Below, one piece after another: positions 1-5,153 of a stretch of DNA of 7,302 nt. Each line of letters opens with the position of its first letter. Positions within the stretch are counted from its first letter, which is position 1. This DNA comes from Granulicella sp. Its GTDB lineage: Bacteria > Acidobacteriota > Terriglobia > Terriglobales > Acidobacteriaceae. The stretch spans positions 1-7,302 of the forward strand of contig PKWK01000224.1 in the NCBI GenBank assembly GCA_003133205.1, written 5' to 3'. A program made the translations under genes and the position numbers. Below the pieces are notes generated by a model, which saw only the letters and a list, made by a program, of their open reading frames with translations, was not told where the DNA came from and searched no databases.

Positions 1-192
1 CACCCTGCCCTCAAACGACATCTCTGCAAAAACCGTCCCGCCCTGCACGTTGATCAGCGGCTTGAAGCGATGCAAACTCCACTCGCCATTCGCGCCTTGC
101 GTGCAGTAAACCGCCTTCGTATTCGAATCCTTTGCGAGCACCATCGATGACGACGCCAACACCATCAACGCCACCGCCAATCCGCGCCTCAC
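1..192 (-). CDS. Secreted protein of unknown function, N-terminal part, translationally coupled to carA
   Basis: The frame stays open for 64 codons from a GTG at 192-190 to the left edge, so the C-terminus is missing. Residues 1-20 form a convincing Sec signal peptide: MRR, then a hydrophobic run of Leu/Val/Ala/Met, then SSSMVLA with probable cleavage after Ala20. The mature part begins [13 protein letters not shown] and contains [18 protein letters not shown] recognise no family. The GTG start overlaps the carA TGA in a GTGA arrangement. It is preceded by GGAGG (203-207) at a 10-base spacing inside the carA 3' end, which favours it over internal ATG codons at 163-165 and 142-144 that would cut into the signal peptide. 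A single cysteine is visible near mature residue 10. The overlap suggests co-translation with carA, but nothing visible links an exported protein to pyrimidine or arginine synthesis. The reading frame and signal peptide are fairly sure; function is unknown. Confidence 0.75.
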   Translation of the reverse strand, partial: MRRGLAVALMVLASSSMVLAKDSNTKAVYCTQGANGEWSLHRFKPLINVQGGTVFAEMSFEGRV

Positions 193-1331
193 TTCTTCCA
201 ATCCTCCATCATCCGACGGAAATCCTTGAACAGATAATGCGAATCATGCGGCCCGGGACTTGCCTCGGGGTGATACTGCACGCTGAACATCGGGTCAGTC
301 TTGTGCCGCAATCCCGCCAGCGTCTGATCGTTCAAATTCGTATGCGTTCGCTCCACATCCGCCGGCAGTGAATCGGGATCCACATTGAAATTGTGATTCT
401 GCGCCGTAATCTCCACCTTGCCCGTCCGGTGATTCAGGATCGGGTGGTTGCCGCCGTGGTGTCCAAACTTCAGCTTGTACGTCTTCCCGCCCAGCGCCAG
501 CCCGAAGATCTGATGTCCCAGGCATATCCCGAAAATCGGCGCCTTCCCTTGCAGTTTCCGGACCGTCTCCACCGCGTAGTCCAGCGGCTCCGGATCGCCC
601 GGCCCGTTCGAGAAGAAAACTCCATCCGGCTGCATCGCCAGCGTCTCTTCCGCTGTCGTCTTCGCCGGAACGACCGTCACCCGGCAGCCCTCGCGCGTCA
701 GCATGCGCAAAATGCTCTGCTTGATCCCGAAGTCGTACGCGACCACATGCATCTGCTTGCCGTTGGTAGCATTATCTTTCCCCGGCAGCAACGAATCGCC
801 CGTCTGATTCTTAGGCTCGCTCGCGTCCCACGCATACGCAGCCTTGGTGCTCACGACGCTCGCCAGGTCAGTGCCTTCCATCTTGCGAATCGATCGCGCT
901 TTCGCGACAAGCGCGTCCGCATCCAGATTCTCGCCCGAAGCGATCACGCCGCGCATCACGCCATTCGTCCGCAGATGCCGCACCACAGCGCGCGTGTCCA
1001 CCTCGGCGATTACCGGAATGCCGCTCCGCTCCAAATACTCATCCGCCACTTCAGTCGAGCGCCAGTTCGAACTCATCGCCGAAAACTCGCGCGTCACCAG
1101 CCCCTCGATGTACGGCCGTGAGGCCTCCGCATCGCTCGGCGTCGTCCCATAGTTCCCAATGTGCGGATTCGTCAGCACCACGATCTGACCCGCGTACGAG
1201 GGATCGGTGAAGATCTCCTGGTAGCCGGTCAGCGATGTATTGAAGACAACCTCGCCGGCAGCCTCAACCGGCGCACCGAAGCCTTTGCCGCGAAAGATGC
1301 GCCCGTCCTCAAGCGCCAGAATTGCCTGCAT
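189..1331 (-). CDS. carA: Carbamoyl-phosphate synthase, small (glutaminase) subunit
   Basis: This cytoplasmic subunit hydrolyses glutamine and channels ammonia to the CarB synthetase subunit, making carbamoyl phosphate for pyrimidine and arginine synthesis. The product is 380 residues, the usual CarA length. Residues 1-150 are the CarA-specific N-terminal domain ([16 protein letters not shown] at 5-20, then [17 protein letters not shown]). From about 195 the protein is a class I glutamine amidotransferase: SNGPGDP at 241-247, the nucleophile Cys270 in GICLGHQ, and the His354 and Glu356 pair in [10 protein letters not shown]. All catalytic residues are present, so it should be active. The ATG at 1331-1329 is preceded by CAGGAG (1338-1343) at a good distance, and the N-terminus matches the family. 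Downstream it overlaps a secreted unknown by 4 bases; carB is not the next gene and is not in the window. Upstream lies a leader of more than 150 bases with pairing repeats that may regulate it. Confidence 0.97.
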   Translation of the reverse strand: MQAILALEDGRIFRGKGFGAPVEAAGEVVFNTSLTGYQEIFTDPSYAGQIVVLTNPHIGNYGTTPSDAEASRPYIEGLVTREFSAMSSNWRSTEVADEYLERSGIPVIAEVDTRAVVRHLRTNGVMRGVIASGENLDADALVAKARSIRKMEGTDLASVVSTKAAYAWDASEPKNQTGDSLLPGKDNATNGKQMHVVAYDFGIKQSILRMLTREGCRVTVVPAKTTAEETLAMQPDGVFFSNGPGDPEPLDYAVETVRKLQGKAPIFGICLGHQIFGLALGGKTYKLKFGHHGGNHPILNHRTGKVEITAQNHNFNVDPDSLPADVERTHTNLNDQTLAGLRHKTDPMFSVQYHPEASPGPHDSHYLFKDFRRMMEDWKK

Positions 1332-1351
1332 TGCCTACTCCTGCGGAATCC

Positions 1352-1461
1352 AAAAAGGCTGTTTTCCTGTTGGTGCCCATGGGAGCGGAGAGTAGGTCGC
1401 CGTCTTCTGTCAAGGAAAACGGCACTTCGATAATCTCTCCGACGCCAAGTAGCAGGAAAAC
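1352..1461 (-). promoter_or_regulatory. Possible attenuator in the carA leader
   Basis: On the carA strand, GTTTTCCT occurs at 1461-1454 and again at 1420-1413, and its complement AGGAAAAC occurs at 1368-1361, close to the carA ribosome-binding site. The 3' copy is followed, after AGCC, by five U residues (1356-1352), as in an intrinsic terminator. The distal copy can pair over 9 bases (GTTTTCCTG with CAGGAAAAC), plus two G-C pairs beyond an A-A mismatch. The nearer copy pairs over 8 bases plus two. The distal copy can also fold on itself as AGCAG/CTGCT around a 5-base loop (1451-1465). The pairings are mutually exclusive. The repeats are seen directly; control of carA is inference. The loops, about 44 and 84 bases, are long for a simple terminator, which weakens the case. 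Confidence 0.35.
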
Positions 1462-1484
1462 TGCTCAAGGAGTGGATTCAATCG

Positions 1485-1493
1485 ATTCTATCA
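1485..1493 (-). promoter_or_regulatory. Candidate extended -10 element for carA
   Basis: The minus strand reads TGATAGAAT, which matches the extended -10 form TGnTATAAT at every position but one. There is no good -35 hexamer at the expected distance. Transcription from here would start near 1478 and give a carA leader of about 145 bases containing all three copies of the AGGAAAAC/GTTTTCCT motif. It lies downstream of the terminator at 1555-1580, so it could supply carA independently of the small gene before it. It is a motif match only. Confidence 0.3.
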
Positions 1494-1554
1494 GCATCCA
1501 CCCTCCCCTCCCTAACCCAGCCCACCCCACTTTTCCACGCCCTCTCTCGCACAC

Positions 1555-1580
1555 AAAAAGACCCGGCACCAAGCCGGGTC
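1555..1580 (-). terminator. Rho-independent terminator after the small His-rich peptide gene
   Basis: GACCCGGC and GCCGGGTC (1573-1580 and 1560-1567) form a perfect 8-base-pair GC-rich stem around a 5-base loop. On the minus strand the stem is followed directly by TTTTT (1559-1555) and then GTGTG. It begins 22 bases after the stop codon at 1603. The plus strand has no T run on its exit side, so the terminator serves minus-strand transcription. It separates the small peptide gene from carA. Confidence 0.88.
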
Positions 1581-1602
1581 CATTTCGCTGCTGCGGATAG
1601 GC

Positions 1603-1725
1603 TTACTTCTTGTGGTGATGACGAGCTTTGTGGTGACGAGCGGCAGCGGCGTTCGCGGGAACGACCGAGCCGGCCACAACCGTAAATGCGATAAGCGCAA
1701 GCAGTAAATTGCGGAACATCTTCAT
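1603..1725 (-). CDS. Very short secreted His/Arg/Lys-rich peptide, 40 residues
   Basis: The ATG at 1725-1723 opens a 40-codon frame ending in TAA. Residues 1-26 are a textbook Sec signal peptide: MKMFRN, a hydrophobic core LLLALIAFTVVAG, then VVPANA with an Ala-x-Ala cleavage site after Ala26. The predicted mature peptide is only 14 residues, AAARHHKARHHHKK, with five His, two Arg and three Lys. An AAGGGG sequence near 1735-1740 sits about 9 bases before the ATG, and a strong terminator lies 22 bases past the stop, so this looks like an independent single-gene unit. Function is unknown. Clustered histidines suggest binding of divalent metals or protons in the periplasm or outside the cell, and the charge would also allow binding to membranes or nucleic acids. 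Acid-shock proteins share a general signal-peptide-plus-basic-tail layout, but I see no clear homology. The signal peptide, ribosome-binding site and terminator make it credible despite its size. Confidence 0.8.
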   Translation of the reverse strand: MKMFRNLLLALIAFTVVAGSVVPANAAAARHHKARHHHKK

Positions 1726-1750
1726 AGTGAGAAACCCCTTTGCGACCCAG

Positions 1751-1770
1751 CCGCCCAGTCGTCCGGGCGG
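1751..1770 (-). other. Hairpin in the leader of the small peptide gene
   Basis: CCGCCC and GGGCGG form a perfect 6-base-pair stem around an 8-base loop, ending 25 bases before the small gene's ATG. No T run follows, so it is not an obvious terminator for the cassette upstream. It may be a structured part of the leader RNA. The rest of the interval from about 1771 to 2014 holds no confident gene, RNA or promoter. Confidence 0.35.
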
Positions 1771-2014
1771 TCCGAGATTGGTACTAGCCTATCTCTCAGG
1801 ACGTATTCTGCCAGAAGAAGTTGCGTAAATTCACAGAATGTTCCCAGCTTGATTCCCTTCCAGCGCTCCGATGTCCACCAGCACATCATCACCCACCACC
1901 AGCACCGGAAAAACATCCACCCGCTCAGGTCAGTCGATGGAGGCCGAGGTTGCTGGGGTACCTGCGGAGCCTCCGCCACCCCACACACCCTAACCCATCG
2001 CGTCACGCTCGGCG

Positions 2015-2851
2015 CTACTCCGCGACCAACTTGTTCCGCAACTCGCCAATCCCCGCAATCTCGATCACCATCTCCTCGCCCGGCTTCAGCCATCGCTGCG
2101 GCGTCCGCCCCATCCCAACCCCGGCCGGCGTCCCAGTGCTGATCACGTCGCCCACCTGCAACGGCACAATTCCCGAGATGTACTCGATCAACGCCGGAAT
2201 CTTGAAGATCAGCAGGCTCGTGTTCGAATTCTGCAGCTTCTCCCCGCCAATCGTCAGGCTGATCTGCAGCGCATGAGGATTCGCCACCTCATCCTTGCTC
2301 ACCACCCACGGCCCCATCGGTGCAAACGTCGGAAAGCTCTTGCCCAGCGACCATTGCGTCGTCGCCCGCTGCACATCGCGCGCGCTCACGTCATTCATGA
2401 TCGTGTAGCCAAACACATGCTCCATCGCTTTGCTCGCAGGAATCTGATATCCCGCCTTGCCAATCACCACCGCCAGTTCCGCCTCGTAGTCCACCATCGA
2501 ACTCGCCCTGGGCAGAATCACGTTGTCCCCCGGCCCCACCACCGACGACGACAGCACGATAAACACCGTCGGAACCTTCTGCGTCTGCGTCCCCGACTCT
2601 TTCGCATGCTCCGCGTAGTTCACCCCAATGCCAAAGATTCGCGGCGGAGCCGGAACCGGCGCCATCAACGTCAAGTTGTCCAACGCAATCGACGGCTTGA
2701 ACTTCGCCACGTCCGCCTGCACGCTCGGCGCCGCAGCCATAAACGCAATCGAATCCTTGAAGCCCTCGGCGCTCAGATCGATGATCCCGCCATCCACGAC
2801 CAGACCCGGCCGCGGTCCCCAGTCCCCCTCAACAAACGTCACCAGCTTCAT
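2015..2851 (-). CDS. Fumarylacetoacetate-hydrolase-fold enzyme, probable 2,4-diketo-3-deoxy-L-fuconate hydrolase
   Basis: This probable Mg-dependent C-C bond hydrolase has 278 residues from the chosen start. The FAH core begins near residue 71 (RIFGIGVNYAEHAKE). The metal ligands are in place: Glu123 and Glu125 in DYEAELAVVIG and Asp154 in MNDVSARD. Lys171 (LGKSF), the GTPAGVG loop (240-246) and a GIGELRN-like ending complete the family pattern. Family members act on many substrates, so the assignment comes from context: it directly follows L-fuconate dehydratase and a matching dehydrogenase. In that route it would split the 2,4-diketo acid into pyruvate and L-lactate. An ATG at 2866 is also in frame, but the ATG at 2851 is preferred: it is preceded by GGAGGGAG, overlaps the dehydratase stop as ATGA, and gives the usual MKLVTF start. 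Residues 97-102 read VFIVLS where relatives usually have a Lys after the Phe. Fold is near certain; substrate is inferred. Confidence 0.88.
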   Translation of the reverse strand: MKLVTFVEGDWGPRPGLVVDGGIIDLSAEGFKDSIAFMAAAPSVQADVAKFKPSIALDNLTLMAPVPAPPRIFGIGVNYAEHAKESGTQTQKVPTVFIVLSSSVVGPGDNVILPRASSMVDYEAELAVVIGKAGYQIPASKAMEHVFGYTIMNDVSARDVQRATTQWSLGKSFPTFAPMGPWVVSKDEVANPHALQISLTIGGEKLQNSNTSLLIFKIPALIEYISGIVPLQVGDVISTGTPAGVGMGRTPQRWLKPGEEMVIEIAGIGELRNKLVAE

Positions 2852-4152
2852 GCCAACTCCCTCCATGCCGAGCCGCTCTCAAACTCATACGCCGCCAGCG
2901 ACTCCGGCTTCATTTCAATGCTATATCCCGGCCGCGTGGGCAATTGATAGCGCCCGCCCACAATCCGCACCGGATCGAGAAAATGTTCATGCAGAGCATC
3001 CACGTACTCGATCACCCGGTCCTCCGTACTGCACGAGACCCGCAAATAATCGAAAAACGAAAGATGCTGCACATACTCGCAAAGCCCAACCCCGCCCGCA
3101 TGCGGACACACCACCACTCCGAACTTCGCCGCCATCAGCAATATCGCGAGATTCTCATTCACCCCCGCAACCCGGCAGCTATCGAGCTGGCAAACATCAA
3201 TCGCCTCCGCCTGCAGAAGCTGCTTGAACATCACGCGATTGTGGCAGTGCTCGCCGGTCGCAATCCGCACAGGCTTTACCTCGCGCCGAATCCGCGCGCA
3301 CCCAAGAATGTCGTCCGGACTAGTCGGCTCCTCCATCCAGTAAGGCTTCACCTCCGCCAGCATCCGCGTCCGCTCAATCGCCTCGCCCACCCCCCATTTC
3401 TGGTTGGCGTCCAGCATTAGCTTATTCTCCCAGCCAATCTCATCGCGCATCATCAAAGCGCGCCGCAGATCGTCCTCAGGCTCGCCGCCAACCTTCAGCT
3501 TGAAGTGGGTCCACCCCTCCGCCAACTCCTCCCGGCAGAGCCGCCGCACCTTCTCATCGCTGAAACCAAACCACCCCGCCGAAGTCGTGTACGCCGGATA
3601 CCCCTCTGCCTCCAACCGCTTCAGCCGCTCCGCCATTCCGCTCTGGCTGCGCCCGAATATCTCCAGCGCCTCCTCCCGCGTAATCGCGTCGTCGATATAC
3701 CGAAAGTCCACCGCCGAACAAAGCCGCTCAGGCGACATCTCCGCCAGCAGCCGCCACAACGGCTTGCCCTCCGCCTTCGCATACAGGTCCCACACCGCAT
3801 TGATCAACGCGCCGGCGGCCATGTGGATCACGCCCTTCTCCGGGCCCAGCCAGCGAAACTGGCTGTCATCCGTCAGCAGCCGCGAGAATCCGCACAAGTC
3901 CCCGGTAATCGAGTCGAGGCTCCGCCCCACCGCCTGCCGCGCCAGATACTTGAGCGCCGCAACACACAGATCGTTCCCGCGCCCCAGCGTAAACGTAAGC
4001 CCGTGCCCCTCGAGCCCCGCGTCCGTCTCCAGAATGCAATACGCAGCCGAATAGTCCGGGGTTTTATTCACCGCGTCCGAGCCGATGCTCGCCAGCGACG
4101 TCGGAAACCGCACATCCAGCACCCGCGCCCGCGTGATCCGAATCTCTCCCAC
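2848..4152 (-). CDS. fucD: L-fuconate dehydratase (enolase superfamily)
   Basis: It dehydrates L-fuconate to 2-keto-3-deoxy-L-fuconate in the cytoplasm, using Mg. The 434-residue product follows the Xanthomonas enzyme as I recall it almost throughout, including DVRFPTS, GSDA, PDYSAAY, GRGND, RWLGPEKGV, DFRY, EGYPAYTTS, EEPTSPDD, GVNENLAILL, FPHAGGVGLCE-like and HFLDPVRI stretches. The active-site set is complete: KLK at 218-220 (Lys220), metal ligands Asp248, Glu274 and Glu301, Asp324, and His351 in PHAGGVG. The start is a GTG at 4152-4150. A TAA lies in frame just upstream, and GGAG sits 9 bases before the GTG. The dehydrogenase gene ends 48 bases before it, and the FAH-fold gene overlaps its end by 4 bases, so it is the middle gene of an operon. 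Related acid-sugar dehydratases can act on L-galactonate or D-arabinonate, so side activities are possible. Confidence 0.95.
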   Translation of the reverse strand: MGEIRITRARVLDVRFPTSLASIGSDAVNKTPDYSAAYCILETDAGLEGHGLTFTLGRGNDLCVAALKYLARQAVGRSLDSITGDLCGFSRLLTDDSQFRWLGPEKGVIHMAAGALINAVWDLYAKAEGKPLWRLLAEMSPERLCSAVDFRYIDDAITREEALEIFGRSQSGMAERLKRLEAEGYPAYTTSAGWFGFSDEKVRRLCREELAEGWTHFKLKVGGEPEDDLRRALMMRDEIGWENKLMLDANQKWGVGEAIERTRMLAEVKPYWMEEPTSPDDILGCARIRREVKPVRIATGEHCHNRVMFKQLLQAEAIDVCQLDSCRVAGVNENLAILLMAAKFGVVVCPHAGGVGLCEYVQHLSFFDYLRVSCSTEDRVIEYVDALHEHFLDPVRIVGGRYQLPTRPGYSIEMKPESLAAYEFESGSAWRELA

Positions 4153-4171
4153 CTGCCCTCGCTCCGCTTTT

Positions 4172-4195
4172 ACTTACCACTTACCACTTACCACT
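4172..4195 (+). repeat. Short tandem heptamer between the dehydrogenase and dehydratase genes
   Basis: The 7-base unit ACTTACC is repeated about 3.4 times without error; on the transcribed minus strand it reads GGTAAGT. It occupies half of the 48-base gap between the dehydrogenase stop (4201) and the dehydratase start (4152). A stop codon arising from the repeat end lies in frame just upstream of the GTG start. It may be slippage-generated spacer. No function is visible. Confidence 0.8.
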
Positions 4196-4200
4196 GTCAC

Positions 4201-4962
4201 TCAAGCCGCCGTCCACCCACCATCAATCGACACCACCGCGCCCTGCATGAACTCCGCCTCCCTGCTACACAGATAGCGCACCAGTCCCGCAATATCCTCC
4301 GGCGTCCCCAGCCGTCCAATCGGCTGACGCACCCGCAACTCCTCGCGTACCTTCTCCTTCTCATGCGAGTGATACTTGTCGAGATACCCCTCCACAAACG
4401 GCGTTTGCACGGTCCCCGGCGCAATGCAGTTGCAGCGAATCTGTTTCGCATAATCCACCGCGATCTGCCGCGTCATCGCCAGCACCGCGCCCTTGCTTGC
4501 GCAGTACGCGAACCGCTGCTTCACTCCCACCTGCCCCGCCACCGACCCGATGTTCACAATCGATCCCCGGCTCATCAGCAGCATCGGAAGCATCGCCCGC
4601 GTCACCAAATAGACCGAGTGCGCATTCACCCGCATCACCCGCTCAAAATCCTCCTCGCTGGTCGAAGCCAGGTCGCCCACCAATCCAATTCCTGCATTGT
4701 TCACCAGGATGTCGAGCGTCGAAATCTGATCCAGCGCAGCGCCGATCGAGGCGGCTTGCGTTACATCCATCCGCAGCGCTCTCGCATTCGGAAGCTCTCC
4801 CGCGAGCCCCTGCGCCGCTTCCAGATTCAGGTCGGCAACCACGACCTCCGCCCCCGCCCGCGCCAACTCCCGGCAGGTCGCCGCGCCAATGCCGCTCGCC
4901 CCACCGGTCACCAGCGCAACCTTCCCGTCAAGCCGAAACGGCCGATCCACTTCACTGCTCAT
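4201..4962 (-). CDS. Short-chain dehydrogenase, probable 2-keto-3-deoxy-L-fuconate dehydrogenase
   Basis: This classical SDR oxidoreductase is 253 residues, the usual family length. The nucleotide-binding motif TGGASGIG is at 19-26. Asp44, at the end of the second strand (VVADLN), favours NAD over NADP. NNAG is at 88-91, and the catalytic set is Asn113, Ser140, Tyr153 and Lys157 (YCASK). The segment IRCNCIAPGTVQTPF (175-189) and the ending SIDGGWTAA resemble the SDR branch containing BDH2 and 2-keto-3-deoxy-L-fuconate dehydrogenases. In context it would oxidise the product of the adjacent L-fuconate dehydratase to the 2,4-diketo acid used by the FAH-fold enzyme. The ATG at 4962-4960 has GGAG 10 bases upstream. 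It is the first gene of the cassette; no convincing promoter is visible in the 110 bases before it. L-fucose dehydrogenase is a less likely reading. The fold is certain, the substrate inferred. Confidence 0.9.
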   Translation of the reverse strand: MSSEVDRPFRLDGKVALVTGGASGIGAATCRELARAGAEVVVADLNLEAAQGLAGELPNARALRMDVTQAASIGAALDQISTLDILVNNAGIGLVGDLASTSEEDFERVMRVNAHSVYLVTRAMLPMLLMSRGSIVNIGSVAGQVGVKQRFAYCASKGAVLAMTRQIAVDYAKQIRCNCIAPGTVQTPFVEGYLDKYHSHEKEKVREELRVRQPIGRLGTPEDIAGLVRYLCSREAEFMQGAVVSIDGGWTAA

Positions 4963-5073
4963 ATTGGCCCAACTCCGTCGCTCACAAACACCCAGCCATC
5001 TTACCCTTAGAGCGCGTTATTGGTAGGGCGACTTATTGTCCGGTAGTGGGTCAGTTTCGATCTGCTTTGAAAG

Positions 5074-5148
5074 GGCGCGGCTTCAGCCGCGCCACCACAG
5101 CCCGAAAATAATGGGGGACTTTAGTCCCCGAGGGAACGCTCGTTCCCC
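5074..5148. repeat. Intergenic block of three consecutive perfect hairpins (REP-like)
   Basis: Three inverted repeats stand in a row. GGCGCGGC/GCCGCGCC (5074-5081 and 5086-5093) has loop TTCA. GGGGAC/GTCCCC (5114-5119 and 5124-5129) has loop TTTA. GGGAAC/GTTCCC (5132-5137 and 5142-5147) has loop GCTC. The last two are separated by two bases. The pattern, with TTCA or TTTA loops and a GAGGGA-type joint, resembles dispersed palindromic repeats I recall from Acidobacteriota intergenic regions; that is memory, not a search. The block starts 6 bases after the stop of the DUF4175-like gene, so it could also protect the mRNA 3' end or weaken read-through into the dehydrogenase. The remaining 110 bases up to the dehydrogenase start show no clear signal. 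Confidence 0.75.
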
Positions 5149-5153
5149 ACGAA

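Noticed and set aside
393..1121. Plus-strand frame of 242 codons opposite carA.
   Set aside because: It is Arg-rich, shows no family features, and is fully antisense to a complete and well conserved carA.
1408..1413. Perfect TTGACA on the minus strand upstream of carA as a -35 promoter box.
   Set aside because: No acceptable -10 hexamer lies 16 to 18 bases downstream; the nearest, TACTCT, is only 13 bases away.
1963..1975. GC-rich inverted repeat after the FAH-fold gene as the cassette terminator.
   Set aside because: The stem is only about four pairs once a loop is allowed, and no T run follows on the minus strand.
2015..2866. Longer start for the FAH-fold enzyme at an ATG ending at 2866.
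   Set aside because: That start would overlap the ribosome-binding sequence and add five residues atypical of the family. The ATG at 2851 has a better-placed GGAGG and the ATGA overlap.
3505..5010. Plus-strand frame of 501 codons across the dehydratase and dehydrogenase genes.
   Set aside because: Its Arg/His/Pro-rich composition is typical of an antisense shadow in GC-rich DNA, and the minus strand carries two complete enzymes with all their catalytic residues.
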